A stretch of DNA of 64,000 bases from assembly GCF_040702995.1 (NCBI RefSeq), contig NZ_CP159992.1, positions 3,621,501 through 3,685,500 of the forward strand. The letters are read 5' to 3'. Each line of letters opens with the position of its first letter. Position 1 is the first letter of the stretch. This DNA is from Paenibacillus sp. AN1007. GTDB taxonomy: Bacteria > Bacillota > Bacilli > Paenibacillales > Paenibacillaceae. A program made the position numbers and the translations under genes. Of the stretch, positions 8,708-18,223 are shown piece by piece. The notes beneath the pieces were generated by a model. It saw only the letters and a program-made list of their open reading frames with translations, did no database searches and was not told the origin of the DNA.

Positions 8708-9011
8708 AATTATTCATACTCCTTTTATATGGTGGACATGGTGGACAATCCACTTTGTTGTCTGTATTCTTAAGTAGCGTTAATATTTATAGGGTATCCC
8801 AATGGGACGAATTATTTTCACGAACGAACATAATTCCATGAATGGGTCCCCAACATAAGACTAAAACTACAATCATGCGTTTGAAACATTTCAAATTTTA
8901 GCTTTCGATTTGGGAAAAGTTTCCTACTCAAGAATATCCACAAATCATTATATCATAAAACTATTCTAGATTACCAGCAATCTGGTTTTAAATAAAAATG
9001 AGGTGATTAAA
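8708..9011. other. AT-rich intergenic region with short repeats
   Basis: No gene seen. Next to the helicase start there is a direct repeat of GGTGGACAT/GGTGGACAA (8731-8748) and a small hairpin GTGGA-CAA-TCCAC (8741-8753), which lie in the helicase leader. A further short hairpin ACCAG-CAAT-CTGGT is near 8972-8985, before the YitT gene. Confidence 0.45.
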
Positions 9012-9833
9012 TTGCCCAAAATAATTTGGCACTCTTTAGTGATCATTTTGGGTGCTGCAGCGATTGCCTGCGGCTTTAACTGGTTTTTGGTTCCCCATCA
9101 GCTTCTGAGCGGCGGAGTATCCGGAATTTCCATGCTATTAGGATACTTTACCAATCTGAATCTTAGTATAATGTATTTTGTTCTTAACATTCCTCTGCTC
9201 ATTGCAGGTTGGTTTATTCTTGGACGACGTTTCATTATATTGAGCATTGTATCGGTAGCAGCCACATCCTGGTTTATTGGCCTGCTGCCTGTTTCTGTTG
9301 TCGCAACCGACCCATTGTTAAGCTGTGTGTTCGGCGGTGTACTGGTCGGGATCGGTACAGGCGTGTCTTTCCGGGTTGGCGGCTCTACGGGAGGGTTGGA
9401 TATTGTCGGTTCTATATTCACAAGGAATCGTGACTTCCCGATCGGTACGGTTATGGCAGGGATGAATGGAGCCATCATCCTCCTTGCCGGTTATCTTAAT
9501 AATAACTGGAACATCGCGCTCGCTTCCATGGTTTCAATCTATGTCACAGGGAAAGTGCTGGATCTTATTCACATCAGTCACGTTAAGGTCACCTTGTACA
9601 TCATTACGAATGAGACTGAAGCGATGCTCAAAAAACTGCTCAGCCGCCCTCGCGGGGTTACTAAAATTAAAACCCAAGGGGCATACACCGACATAGAAAA
9701 GGATATGTTAATGACTGTGACAACACGTTATGAACTGGTTGAGATTAAACGAATCATCAAAGAAACCGATCCAAAGGCATTCGTTAACATTGTGGAAACC
9801 GTTGGAGTTATGGGCTCCTTCCGCCGCAGCTAG
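9012..9833 (+). CDS. YitT family membrane protein (DUF161/DUF2179)
   Basis: Membrane protein of about 273 residues with five or six N-terminal hydrophobic segments, including the family signature GGSTGGLDI. The soluble C-terminal DUF2179 domain spans about residues 195-265 (SRPRGVTKIKTQGAYTDIEKDML). TTG 9012 is preferred to GTG 9003 because GAGGTG then lies 6 bases upstream, whereas it overlaps the GTG. YitT proteins are common in Bacillales, often in several copies; their role is not established. Confidence 0.9.
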   Translation: MPKIIWHSLVIILGAAAIACGFNWFLVPHQLLSGGVSGISMLLGYFTNLNLSIMYFVLNIPLLIAGWFILGRRFIILSIVSVAATSWFIGLLPVSVVATDPLLSCVFGGVLVGIGTGVSFRVGGSTGGLDIVGSIFTRNRDFPIGTVMAGMNGAIILLAGYLNNNWNIALASMVSIYVTGKVLDLIHISHVKVTLYIITNETEAMLKKLLSRPRGVTKIKTQGAYTDIEKDMLMTVTTRYELVEIKRIIKETDPKAFVNIVETVGVMGSFRRS

Positions 9834-9844
9834 ACACATGCCCG

Positions 9845-9872
9845 TTAACAATTCACAAGTTTGTGGTATAAT
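9845..9872 (+). promoter_or_regulatory. Extended -10 promoter before a small gene
   Basis: TTAACA (9845-9850), a 16-base spacer and TATAAT (9867-9872) with TGG directly before it form an extended -10 promoter facing the small gene at 10002. Confidence 0.6.
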
Positions 9873-10001
9873 AATGGTGCACCGCTCTTAAATATGTTGT
9901 ATAGCAGGTTCATGACCTTTACTTTTCACAAGCCATATGCTTTCCCGATTCGCGCCGAATGACTTACCATTTTGGAATTCGAGTAGGAAAGGGTGATTAT
10001 T

Positions 10002-10196
10002 GTGGATATGGAAACGGTAAAACTGTTTGAAATTGTCAACAAATGGTGCCCGGAAATGCTCCCTTTCTTGAAACCGAATGAACTCGACTCGCTGATTGTG
10101 CTCCGGGATGGGCTGGGCATCCTGGAACAGGGAGATGCAATGGAAATCGTTCAGTACAGTATTTGCGAGCATCAGAATGATGTGTATATTCAATAA
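10002..10196 (+). CDS. Small hypothetical protein
   Basis: Acidic soluble protein of 64 residues (METVKLFEIVNKWCPEM... ending HQNDVYIQ) that I do not recognise. AAAGGG lies 8 bases before the GTG at 10002, an upstream extended -10 promoter faces it, and a good terminator follows, so it looks like an independent expressed unit. It has no membrane segment or signal peptide and a single cysteine. An alternative start is ATG 10008. Confidence 0.6.
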   Translation: MDMETVKLFEIVNKWCPEMLPFLKPNELDSLIVLRDGLGILEQGDAMEIVQYSICEHQNDVYIQ

Positions 10197-10214
10197 TTTT
10201 TTCAGATTGATCAC

Positions 10215-10262
10215 GCCGCTTCTAGACGAGGATTCCCTTCGTCGGGAAGCGGTTTTTTATTT
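10215..10262 (+). terminator. Intrinsic terminator
   Basis: CCGCTTC pairs with GAAGCGG, with an inner ACGA/TCGT, followed by TTTTTTATTTTTT. Confidence 0.9.
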
Positions 10263-10359
10263 TTTCCACATGTTTCATAAAAGGAGGATTATGGTTAAAA
10301 GCCCAGAGGCTTTGCTGTATAATTTTATCAAAGAATTCACATGAAGGAGTGGTAAATAT

Positions 10360-11544
10360 ATGAATATACTGTGGGCTCTATTCGCTTTTGCCTTTGGCAG
10401 CTTCGGTGCTCCATCTGCAGTACAGGATCAGGCCGGTCATCCCCCTCCGGGTTCGCTCAGCAGCAGTTTAAACACGGCTATCATTCAATCGCAGCAGGAT
10501 CAGGTCATCGTCGACGCTGACAACCCTCCCGCCAAAGTGGATCCCCAGCCCGATGCACCGGTTGTTAAAGGAATATACGTCACAGCGTACAGCGCGGGTG
10601 GCGCACGAATGAAGCAGCTCCTTGAGCTGACCGATCAGACTGAGCTGAATGCAATGGTCATTGATATCAAAGACGATCTTGGATACATAACCTACCCTTC
10701 TGAAAATAAAGCGCTGAACACAATGGGCGAAACCAAATCCTTCATCCGTGACATGGATGCTTTGATGAAAAGGCTGGAGAAACACGACGTTTATCCCATT
10801 GCACGCATCGTGGTGTTTAAAGATACGATTCTAGCCAAAAAGAATCCTGAGCTCTCCTTCCAAAACAAGGACGGCTCCGTTTGGGCCAACGGCAAAGGAG
10901 ACAGCTTCGTGAACCCATACAGCAAGGAAGTTTGGGATTATAACGTTGAAATCGCCAAGGAAGCTGCGAAGCTTGGTTTCAAAGAAATTCAGTTTGACTA
11001 CGTTCGATTTCCCGAGGGTTTCGAGACACGTGCGGACAAACTGAAATATACCCAGACCGACCAATCACGAGTGGACGTAGTCGCCGAATTTGTGCAGTAT
11101 GCACGTAAAGAACTTGCACCACTTGGCGTTCGCGTCTCGGTAGATATCTTTGGTTATGCAGCCTCCGTACCGGCAGCCGAAGGAATCGGGCAGGACTTTG
11201 TGAAAATTTCGGAGAACGTCGATGTCATCTCGCCTATGGTATATCCCAGTCATTATTCAACCGGCTGGTATGGCGTGAAGGACCCTGACAAAGATCCCTA
11301 CACTACCATTAAAGGTTCTATGAAGGACACTCATAAGAAACTGGACCCTACGAAAGAACTCAAACCGGTTATTCGCCCATGGATTCAAGACTTCACTGCA
11401 AGCTGGCTGGGCAGCGGACATTATATAAAATACGGCAAAAAGCAGATAGAGGAACAGATTCGAGCCATGAAAGAAATGGATGTGGACGAGTATCTGCTGT
11501 GGAATGCATCTAACCGTTACACGCCCGGAGTACAGTACAAATAA
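10360..11544 (+). CDS. Putative secreted glycosyl hydrolase (DUF4015)
   Basis: Exported protein of 394 residues. A signal peptide (residues 1 to about 25) and a low-complexity linker precede a TIM-barrel-like domain from about residue 65 (KGIYVTAYSAGG) to the end. Diagnostic pieces of the DUF4015 putative glycoside hydrolase family are VIDIKDDLGYITY, GFKEIQFDYVRFPEGF, SVDIFGYAAS and VISPMVYPSHY; the acidic residues in FDYVRFPE are candidate catalytic groups by analogy with other barrel hydrolases. AAGGAG precedes the ATG at good spacing. The natural substrate is not known. It is a single-gene unit closed by a terminator. Confidence 0.88.
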   Translation: MNILWALFAFAFGSFGAPSAVQDQAGHPPPGSLSSSLNTAIIQSQQDQVIVDADNPPAKVDPQPDAPVVKGIYVTAYSAGGARMKQLLELTDQTELNAMVIDIKDDLGYITYPSENKALNTMGETKSFIRDMDALMKRLEKHDVYPIARIVVFKDTILAKKNPELSFQNKDGSVWANGKGDSFVNPYSKEVWDYNVEIAKEAAKLGFKEIQFDYVRFPEGFETRADKLKYTQTDQSRVDVVAEFVQYARKELAPLGVRVSVDIFGYAASVPAAEGIGQDFVKISENVDVISPMVYPSHYSTGWYGVKDPDKDPYTTIKGSMKDTHKKLDPTKELKPVIRPWIQDFTASWLGSGHYIKYGKKQIEEQIRAMKEMDVDEYLLWNASNRYTPGVQYK

Positions 11545-11626
11545 TCGCACTTATAATTATGGTTACTATTATAGTAGAGTTCATTTCACTTCAAGCATCA
11601 AACCCAGGATAATATTACTGCTGCAG

Positions 11627-11660
11627 CCTCGTCCCGTTTGTAACGGAACGAGGTTTTTTA
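11627..11660 (+). terminator. Intrinsic terminator
   Basis: CCTCGT-C-CCGTT pairs with AACGG-A-ACGAGG over a TGT loop, followed by six T residues. Confidence 0.92.
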
Positions 11661-11800
11661 ACCGCTCGACATCCTTCCATCCCTTAGGTGGAACCCTCTC
11701 CTTCCAACTGGACTATTCAAAACCGTAAAAATCCTCTACAATTAATAGCTGTCTGATGTGACATCAGCATGATAACGATATAGATCGCGAGGCAGTTTCT

Positions 11801-13171
11801 GTGAATATGACCACAACGAGTTTTGCGCAAAAAATCAAACAGTTTTTGATTATATTTTTGCCTATCTTCACCACTCAGATTGCCCTTTCGGCCATGTCTT
11901 TTTTCGATACGAATATGTCCGGAAAGTTCTCCCCCGCTGACCTTGCAGGCGTGGCAATCGGAACAAGTCTGTGGATGCCTGTGCAAACCGGTCTAAGCGG
12001 AATTTTGATGGGGATCACACCTGTCGTCTCTCATCTGCTCGGCTCCCGTCGCCACGATCAGATTGGACACAGCGTGATTCAGGCTCTTTATCTTGGTTTT
12101 GCCGTCGGCTTGATCGTGCTTGGTGCTGGCGCGCTTCTCCTGGGCCCTATTTTAAAAGGAATGCCGCTGGAGCCGCATGTTGCAAATGTTGCTTTTTACT
12201 TTTTGTGCGCACTCGCTTTCGGCATTATGCCGCTGTTCGGCTACACGGTGCTGCGCAGCTTCATGGACTCGCTTGGCCAGACACGAACCACTATGCTGAT
12301 CACGCTGGTTTCCCTGCCCGTTAATATTTTACTGAATTATCTGCTGATCTTTGGACGCTGGGGCTTTCCTCAACTAGGAGGGGTTGGCGCAGGTGCAGCC
12401 ACAGCTTTTACATACTGGCTTATTTTTCTGATCAGCCTCTTTTTCGCCCATCGAATGGAGCCTTTTGCCCAGTACGGGATTTTCCGCCAATGGTCACGGA
12501 TCTCTTTTAGCAAATGGAAGGAACTGCTGGTCATCGGGGTTCCCATCGGGTTTGCAACCTTCTTTGAAACGTCCATCTTCGCCGCAGTTACTTTGCTGAT
12601 GAGCCGATTCGATACAGTTACAATTGCCGCACATCAGGCAGCACTGAACTTTGCCTCGACGCTCTATATGTTACCTGTGAGCATCTGCATGGCACTCACT
12701 ATTCTGGTCGGTTTTGAAAATGGGGCCGGACGACTCAAAGATGCCAAACAGTATAGTCTGATAGGCATCGGCGGCGCTGCCTTACTTTCTCTACTTACAG
12801 CCGTTGTCCTGCTCGTGTTCGGAGAACAGATTGCAGGTGTTTACTCTAATGAACAGGAAGTCATTACGCTGACGCAGCATTTCCTGATCTATGCGATTTT
12901 CTTCCAGATCTCAGATGCAATTGCTACTCCGACACAGGGAGCACTGCGCGGATATAAGGATGTGAATCCAGCGCTTCTGATTACTTTTATTGCGTACTGG
13001 ATTATTGGTCTTCCCGTTGGATACTTCACAGCAACCTACACGTCACTGGGGGCCTTTGGATACTGGGTTGGTCTTATTGCCGGACTTGCCGTTGGAGCCA
13101 CTGCGCTCCTGTGGAGGCTTTTCAGGGTACAGAAAAAGCTCGAGCTCATACGTAAGCTTTCTCTATCCTGA
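11801..13171 (+). CDS. MATE family multidrug/Na+ antiporter
   Basis: Inner-membrane exporter of 456 residues with twelve predicted helices arranged as two homologous halves, typical of DinF/NorM-type MATE proteins. MATE family motifs include the [13 protein letters not shown] stretch in helix 1 and [12 protein letters not shown] in helix 10. The GTG at 11801 has GAGG 8 bases upstream; ATG 11807 is an alternative two codons later. It is monocistronic, closed by a bidirectional terminator. The substrate is not predictable from sequence. Confidence 0.93.
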   Translation: MNMTTTSFAQKIKQFLIIFLPIFTTQIALSAMSFFDTNMSGKFSPADLAGVAIGTSLWMPVQTGLSGILMGITPVVSHLLGSRRHDQIGHSVIQALYLGFAVGLIVLGAGALLLGPILKGMPLEPHVANVAFYFLCALAFGIMPLFGYTVLRSFMDSLGQTRTTMLITLVSLPVNILLNYLLIFGRWGFPQLGGVGAGAATAFTYWLIFLISLFFAHRMEPFAQYGIFRQWSRISFSKWKELLVIGVPIGFATFFETSIFAAVTLLMSRFDTVTIAAHQAALNFASTLYMLPVSICMALTILVGFENGAGRLKDAKQYSLIGIGGAALLSLLTAVVLLVFGEQIAGVYSNEQEVITLTQHFLIYAIFFQISDAIATPTQGALRGYKDVNPALLITFIAYWIIGLPVGYFTATYTSLGAFGYWVGLIAGLAVGATALLWRLFRVQKKLELIRKLSLS

Positions 13172-13214
13172 CTTCTCATTTTTGATTATGCTGGGAAGGT
13201 ACATCCTGTCAAAA

Positions 13215-13258
13215 CCAAAAAAGCACACCCCGTTTGATGCGGGGTTGTGCTTTTTTGG
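13215..13258. terminator. Bidirectional intrinsic terminator
   Basis: AAAAAAGCACA pairs with TGTGCTTTTTT, with inner CCCG/CGGG. It separates the convergent MATE and pfkA genes. Confidence 0.93.
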
Positions 13259-13267
13259 TTAGAAGAA

Positions 13268-14239
13268 TTATTGAGACAAGCGCTGCGCAAGCTCGTACGT
13301 TTCCATATCGAACACTTTTTTCGTATTTACGACTTTATCAATGTCCGTTAGAACGAGCTCGCCTTTAATGATGCCGCACCCTTTGTCCGTTTCGCCAGCA
13401 ATCAGGCTTCGAACAGCAAAGTCGCCCAAGCGGCTTGCCAGGTTGCGGTCAAACGGTGTTGGTGTACCCCCACGCTGAATGTGTCCAAGAACGGTAACAC
13501 GCGGTTCATACGTCGGGCAGCGTTCCATTAATTCTTTTGCTACATCTTCCCCTTTACCAACACCTTCAGCAACGATGATGATACTGTGACGCTTGCCATG
13601 TGCAAAGTTAGCTTTCATCCGCTCAGCTACCTCATCCATGTCAAATGGTACTTCCGGCACCAAAATCGTTTCCGCTCCCGAAGCAAGTCCGGCATGCAGC
13701 GCAATATCACCGCAGTGACGACCCATAACCTCGACGATGGAAGAACGTTCATGCGAAGACATCGTGTCACGCAGTTTGTTTACTGCATCAACCACGACGC
13801 TTACCGATGTATCAAAGCCGATGGTGTAATCAGTGAATGAGATGTCATTGTCAATCGTCCCTGGCAGACCCATGGTATTAATGCCAAGCTTGCTCAGTTT
13901 GTTCGCTCCGTGATAAGAACCGTCTCCTCCGATGACAATGAGACCATCAATACCGCGCGCCCGCAAAATATCTGCTCCTTTTTGCTGGCCTTCAGCGGTA
14001 TAAAACTCTTTACAACGTGCAGATTGCAGAACGGTTCCCCCGCGCTGGATAATATCCCCTACACTCCGCAAATCCATTGGGAAAATGTCATTGTTCAAAA
14101 GCCCTTGATATCCGCGCTGAATACCAAACACTTCTAATCCGTGAAATAGTCCGCTGCGAACAACCGCACGAACGGCTGCGTTCATCCCCTGGGAATCACC
14201 ACCGCTTGTTAAAACTGCGATTTTTTTTACTGCTGTCAT
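13268..14239 (-). CDS. pfkA: ATP-dependent 6-phosphofructokinase
   Basis: Glycolytic enzyme of 323 residues phosphorylating fructose 6-phosphate to fructose 1,6-bisphosphate in the cytosol. The ATP loop (TSGGDSQGMNAAVRA), GGDGSYHGA and substrate loop GTIDNDI are clear; Gly in GGDG and in PGTIDND are the residues of ATP- rather than pyrophosphate-dependent enzymes. The usual GGDAPGMNA or GGDSPGMNA motif carries Gln in place of the Pro. GAGGAGG precedes the ATG. It is not next to accA/accD or pyk, the usual Bacillales arrangement, and may be a second copy. It lies 53 bases behind the terpene synthase gene on the same strand. Confidence 0.95.
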   Translation of the reverse strand: MTAVKKIAVLTSGGDSQGMNAAVRAVVRSGLFHGLEVFGIQRGYQGLLNNDIFPMDLRSVGDIIQRGGTVLQSARCKEFYTAEGQQKGADILRARGIDGLIVIGGDGSYHGANKLSKLGINTMGLPGTIDNDISFTDYTIGFDTSVSVVVDAVNKLRDTMSSHERSSIVEVMGRHCGDIALHAGLASGAETILVPEVPFDMDEVAERMKANFAHGKRHSIIIVAEGVGKGEDVAKELMERCPTYEPRVTVLGHIQRGGTPTPFDRNLASRLGDFAVRSLIAGETDKGCGIIKGELVLTDIDKVVNTKKVFDMETYELAQRLSQ

Positions 14240-14292
14240 GATGTTTCTTCCTCCTCTAGTTTCACTTCAGGCACCGCAATTACACGCCTGAC

Positions 14293-15372
14293 TTACATAT
14301 GCTTTCGTATCCAGCGGCTGAAAATGAAGAAAAACACGCGTGTAACCGGACTGTTCTTCATCAGACGTTTGGACACAATGCGAACTTCCTGCTGTTCGCT
14401 GACTTTGGGATCAGACAGGTAAATGGCTATTAGTCCTTCAATGATCATCCGGTGAAACGCAGTTCCCGGAATCTTCTGCACATCACTGCGAGCCATTTCC
14501 ACAATAAAAGCAATTCGGTCCAGCATCATCTCTTCATTCTCGTAGTAATTGCAGAAATTGAGATCCCCTCCAACACGATCCTCATCCTGATCGATTAAAT
14601 AATCGAGCATGATATGTAATGCGCATACGTGCGGGAAATAGGCAGTGTGAATTGAAACCGCCTGCTCTTCGGTCAGCTGATCATCACTTGCAGCGAGGAA
14701 CAGCATAAATACACCCAGTGTAGAGCCAGTAGCAGCGGCAAATTCGTTCCAACGAAACTGAGGTGTGCGGTGACGATGCTCCGACCACCATTCGAGCAAG
14801 GCCGTTTCTCTCAGTTCCGGTTTGATGTGCTTATATACCTGCAGGTCCGTGTATAGGCCTGCCAGATCCTGTATTTGGGGCTTGGCTGACGCATATCCCG
14901 GCAGCTGACGGGTCAACTCCTGACATGTCGTCACCAGATTCCGCAGATATCCACCGTCATCCTGATCCTCACGGAGTTCATAGTAATTGACGGGCACAGC
15001 TTCGGGATCTACCGCATCAAGCATAGATTGATGAAGCAGACGAAAATCATCCGGGTCCATCGAAGTGCTGCGGTCACACAGATTGTCCAAATAATCACTT
15101 ATGGTTTGATATGAAACGATCAGCGGAATAAGAATGTGCCTGTTCGGCATATCTGCCAAAGCATAGACAGTTCCACCCTCACAGTGGAATTGTTTATCTC
15201 TTAGACTGGCAAGGGCTTGCGTACGCAATTCCTCATTGGGAATCGTCTCGGCCTGAGCACGCCACGCATCCAATGCCTTACGCGTTTCCGGAATGGTGTA
15301 TTTGTACACCCCTCTCATCAATGCCAGCGGTCCTCGCGGGTACTGATGACGTTTTCGATTTGATTGGCTCAA
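14293..15372 (-). CDS. ytpB: YtpB-type tetraprenyl-beta-curcumene synthase (DUF2600)
   Basis: Protein of 359 residues matching DUF2600, the class I terpene synthases that cyclise C35 heptaprenyl diphosphate into tetraprenyl-beta-curcumene, a sesquarterpene precursor. The first aspartate-rich motif is seen in ISDYLDNLCDR and a second acidic cluster in LDYLIDQDEDR; the HCEGGTVYA stretch near residue 63 is typical of the family. The start is a TTG with GGAGG about 11 bases upstream. The specific product is inferred from the B. subtilis relative. No squalene-hopene-type partner cyclase is adjacent. Confidence 0.88.
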   Translation of the reverse strand: MSQSNRKRHQYPRGPLALMRGVYKYTIPETRKALDAWRAQAETIPNEELRTQALASLRDKQFHCEGGTVYALADMPNRHILIPLIVSYQTISDYLDNLCDRSTSMDPDDFRLLHQSMLDAVDPEAVPVNYYELREDQDDGGYLRNLVTTCQELTRQLPGYASAKPQIQDLAGLYTDLQVYKHIKPELRETALLEWWSEHRHRTPQFRWNEFAAATGSTLGVFMLFLAASDDQLTEEQAVSIHTAYFPHVCALHIMLDYLIDQDEDRVGGDLNFCNYYENEEMMLDRIAFIVEMARSDVQKIPGTAFHRMIIEGLIAIYLSDPKVSEQQEVRIVSKRLMKNSPVTRVFFFIFSRWIRKHM

Positions 15373-15428
15373 AATAAATGTGCCTCCACTTTGGTTGAAT
15401 ACGTATTAGAGCGATTTTAACCATTCCT

Positions 15429-15457
15429 ATTATAATATGATCCCCTTAATTGTACAA
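15429..15457 (-). promoter_or_regulatory. Promoter of the ytpB-like gene
   Basis: TTGTAC (15452-15457) and TATAAT (15429-15434) with a 17-base spacer on the minus strand. Confidence 0.7.
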
Positions 15458-15509
15458 ATGATATGCCGCATAAACCGCGTAAAAAATCGCATCGCCACCT
15501 AAAGCTTTA

Positions 15510-15518
15510 TGTTATACT
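15510..15518 (+). promoter_or_regulatory. Extended -10 element before the MatE-like gene
   Basis: TGTTATACT is an extended -10 box about 35 bases before the start at 15553; no good -35 is visible. Confidence 0.4.
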
Positions 15519-15552
15519 ATGCATATTTCTATCCATCAAAGGAGTCGTTGAC

Positions 15553-16893
15553 ATGTCGTCAGGTGAACCACTTTCGTGGAGACGGTTATTTTCTTTTTTT
15601 GTGCCGCTTGGCATCTCCGCCTCTCTCGTAACAATATCGCACGTGATTATCAACAGCACCCTGGCACGTTCTGCCCATCCCGAGACTGTTATTGCAAGTT
15701 ATGCCATAGCCGGAAGTCTGCTGACCCTCACGGAGCGTCCCTCCACCCTGCTGCGCCAAACCTGTTCTGCGCTGGTTCGTGACCGCCTCTCTTTTCAGGC
15801 TTTGACATTTGTGACCAAAATATTTTTGGCCTGTGTGCTTCTGATCGGATTCCTTATTGTTTACTCTCCCGTTGGTACCGGGGTGTTTAAATATTTATTT
15901 GGCGTAAGCCCGGACCTGCTCGGTAAAGTCATCGACGTATATGAGATTCTGATGTATGTCAGTATTTTTTCAGTCATCCGTAATATCTATCAGGGCATTA
16001 TTATCACAAATAACCGAACCAAATGGCTCACCATCGGGATGATATTTCGCTTGGCAGGTATGTATGGTCTATCCCTGTATTTCATCTATACAGACAGCAT
16101 TAACAGCGGTCGTGTAGGCGCTATCATCTTTGCTGCAGGAATGATGATTGAAGCGCTTGTCAGCTATTTGGAGGGCAGCAGCATTATGCGCAAAATGCCA
16201 GCCAAACTCGAAGAACATCCTGTGGAGAACAAAAGCGATGTATACCGTTTTTATAAACCACTGCTGCTATCGAGCTTTGTAGCCCTTTTTATCGGACCTG
16301 TGATTAACATCGTGCTCGGCAAAACAACCGGGATTGCACTCGCAATCTCTTCCTTTGCTGTAGCCAGCAGTCTGATGCAGCTCATGCTGAGCTTTTTTAC
16401 CTATATTCATCAGATCGTGCTCAACTTCTATCTAATTGATGCCAAACTCGTTAAAAAGTTCGCGCTTGTTACAGGTTTTATTCCGTTCGCTATGACTGTA
16501 ACCATTGCGTACACGCCACTGGGGCCATGGGTATTCGAAAATATCATGAGCGTTCAAGGCCAGCTGCTGGAGCAAAGTCTCTGGACCCTCCGCGCGTTTG
16601 TGCTCTTCCCGCTGATCTCTCCTTTTCTGGATTTCAGTAATGGTCTAATTCTGCTCCGTGGTCAGACCAAGACGATGTTTCGTTCGCAAAGCGCGAATGC
16701 CATCTGCACCATTATTGTGCTGCTTATTCTGGTCAGCATTTTCCCGGCATGGAACGGCATAATCGGGGCAGCCGCCCAATCGCTGGGTCTGCTCGCAGAG
16801 CTGGTTATTGTATGGCTCGTGATCCGGCGCACGCAAAAAGAACCAACGATGTCTGTACCGCCTTCTCGCGGTTCTTCATCCCTGAAAGGCTAA
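15553..16893 (+). CDS. Multidrug/polysaccharide-type exporter, MATE-like (MOP superfamily)
   Basis: Membrane protein of 446 residues with about twelve hydrophobic helices, of the multi-antimicrobial-extrusion/MOP flippase superfamily, but clearly different from the MATE protein at 11.8 kb. Helix 1 reads FVPLGISASLVTISHVIINSTLA, and a charged loop (KLEEHPVENKSDVYRFYKP) divides the halves. ATG 15553 has AAAGGAG 9 bases upstream; thirty open codons before it contain the ribosome site and promoter. An MFS gene follows after about 47 bases, so the two are probably co-transcribed. Substrate unknown. Confidence 0.82.
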   Translation: MSSGEPLSWRRLFSFFVPLGISASLVTISHVIINSTLARSAHPETVIASYAIAGSLLTLTERPSTLLRQTCSALVRDRLSFQALTFVTKIFLACVLLIGFLIVYSPVGTGVFKYLFGVSPDLLGKVIDVYEILMYVSIFSVIRNIYQGIIITNNRTKWLTIGMIFRLAGMYGLSLYFIYTDSINSGRVGAIIFAAGMMIEALVSYLEGSSIMRKMPAKLEEHPVENKSDVYRFYKPLLLSSFVALFIGPVINIVLGKTTGIALAISSFAVASSLMQLMLSFFTYIHQIVLNFYLIDAKLVKKFALVTGFIPFAMTVTIAYTPLGPWVFENIMSVQGQLLEQSLWTLRAFVLFPLISPFLDFSNGLILLRGQTKTMFRSQSANAICTIIVLLILVSIFPAWNGIIGAAAQSLGLLAELVIVWLVIRRTQKEPTMSVPPSRGSSSLKG

Positions 16894-16940
16894 TCGTTCT
16901 CTGAATACCTGAATCGAATTCAAGATTGGAGTCTCTCATC

Positions 16941-18113
16941 ATGAAATCAAGTTATACCGCCCGGCCAGATCAGAACTGGCTTCGGGCACTGATGTTTACC
17001 ATCTTCGGCTCAACCGCATTGGTGGTATCCTACTTCCAGCTCTACTTCAGTCACCTTGGCTTTAGTGCCGCCGAGATTGGTTATCTGTACGGCATTGGTC
17101 CACTCATCTCCGTGTTCTCCAATATGTTCTGGAGTATGGCCAGCGACAAATACAAAACGGTACGAAAAGTAATGATCATACTGCTTGGCGGTCAATTCAT
17201 TACCGGTGTCCTGCTTGCCAATGCATCATCGTTTGGCGAAGTATTTGTTCTGGTGACCCTATTTTACTTTTTCTATTATCCAGTCTATCCGCTTTCCGAT
17301 ACGATGGCGATTACAACGGCAAACAAATACGGCCGCAACTTCACCTCTATTCGGGTGTTCGGTTCGATTGGGTACGCTTTTTTCGCACTCAGCATTGGTT
17401 ATGTTCTTGGCTCGTTTGGCTCCCAATGGACGATGTGGATCTGCATCAGTCTTGCCGCTGTAACTTTACTGATCAGCTTTCAATTGCGGGATCAGCCGTC
17501 GGGAGGCGGCAGCAGAATGGAATTATCGGGATTGTGGGCCATTCTGAAGCGAAGAGATGTTCTTACCTTCTTCGCCTGTGTGTTTCTGCTCGCCATGGGA
17601 CATCGAATGAACGAAGCATTTCTGACGATTACCCTGAAAGACTTGGGCGCCAGTGAAGGATTGATCGGCTGGTCCCTGCTCATCTCCTCTGTGAGTGAAA
17701 TCCCGATATTTTTGCTCCTTAGCAAGTATGGAAACAAGTATAAAGAGCTTCCGCTTCTGGCTTTTGCAGCCCTTATGTATACGATTCGTTTACTGTTTAT
17801 GTCCGTCTCGCATACCCCCACTGCGGTTGTTCTTATACAGACGATGCACAGCGTAACCTTCGGTATCTTCTACGTCACCGCAGTTCGTTATATCACCCGG
17901 CTGGTCCCGGACGATTACCGTGCAACAGGCATGGCTCTGTTCACCATTGTCTGGTCGAGCGCATCCGGACTTCTGAGCGGAACCTTGGGTGGATTACTGC
18001 TGGAGCATACTGGACGTCAGACGTTTTATCTTACAGCAATGGCTTTTGCCATGGCAGCCCTGATCGGGTTTGGTATCAAACTGCTGCGTACACTAACCCA
18101 TCGTTCGTCCTAG
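16941..18113 (+). CDS. MFS transporter (MFS_1-like, LacY/PPP-type)
   Basis: Twelve-helix transporter of 390 residues. The N-terminal half ends in the characteristic RVFGSIGYAFFALSIGY of the LacY-like phenyl-propionate-permease subgroup, which often handles sugars or nucleosides. The inter-domain loop is about residues 185-200. ATG 16941 is chosen because GGAG lies 9 bases upstream; the TTG at 16926 is too close to that site. It is the second gene behind the MatE-like gene and is followed by a terminator. Confidence 0.87.
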   Translation: MKSSYTARPDQNWLRALMFTIFGSTALVVSYFQLYFSHLGFSAAEIGYLYGIGPLISVFSNMFWSMASDKYKTVRKVMIILLGGQFITGVLLANASSFGEVFVLVTLFYFFYYPVYPLSDTMAITTANKYGRNFTSIRVFGSIGYAFFALSIGYVLGSFGSQWTMWICISLAAVTLLISFQLRDQPSGGGSRMELSGLWAILKRRDVLTFFACVFLLAMGHRMNEAFLTITLKDLGASEGLIGWSLLISSVSEIPIFLLLSKYGNKYKELPLLAFAALMYTIRLLFMSVSHTPTAVVLIQTMHSVTFGIFYVTAVRYITRLVPDDYRATGMALFTIVWSSASGLLSGTLGGLLLEHTGRQTFYLTAMAFAMAALIGFGIKLLRTLTHRSS

Positions 18114-18123
18114 GTTTGGAAAG

Positions 18124-18168
18124 CCAAAAAAAGCACAGTCTCCGTTATGGGGACTGTGCTTGTGTTTG
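18124..18168. terminator. Bidirectional intrinsic terminator
   Basis: AAGCACAGTC pairs with GACTGTGCTT. The T-run is strong on the minus strand (seven T), so it chiefly serves the cold-shock gene, and weaker on the plus strand for the MFS gene. Confidence 0.88.
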
Positions 18169-18223
18169 TTATATTCAGCTATAATCGATCATTTATAAGA
18201 AGTCCGTGCAAAACGGAAAAATC

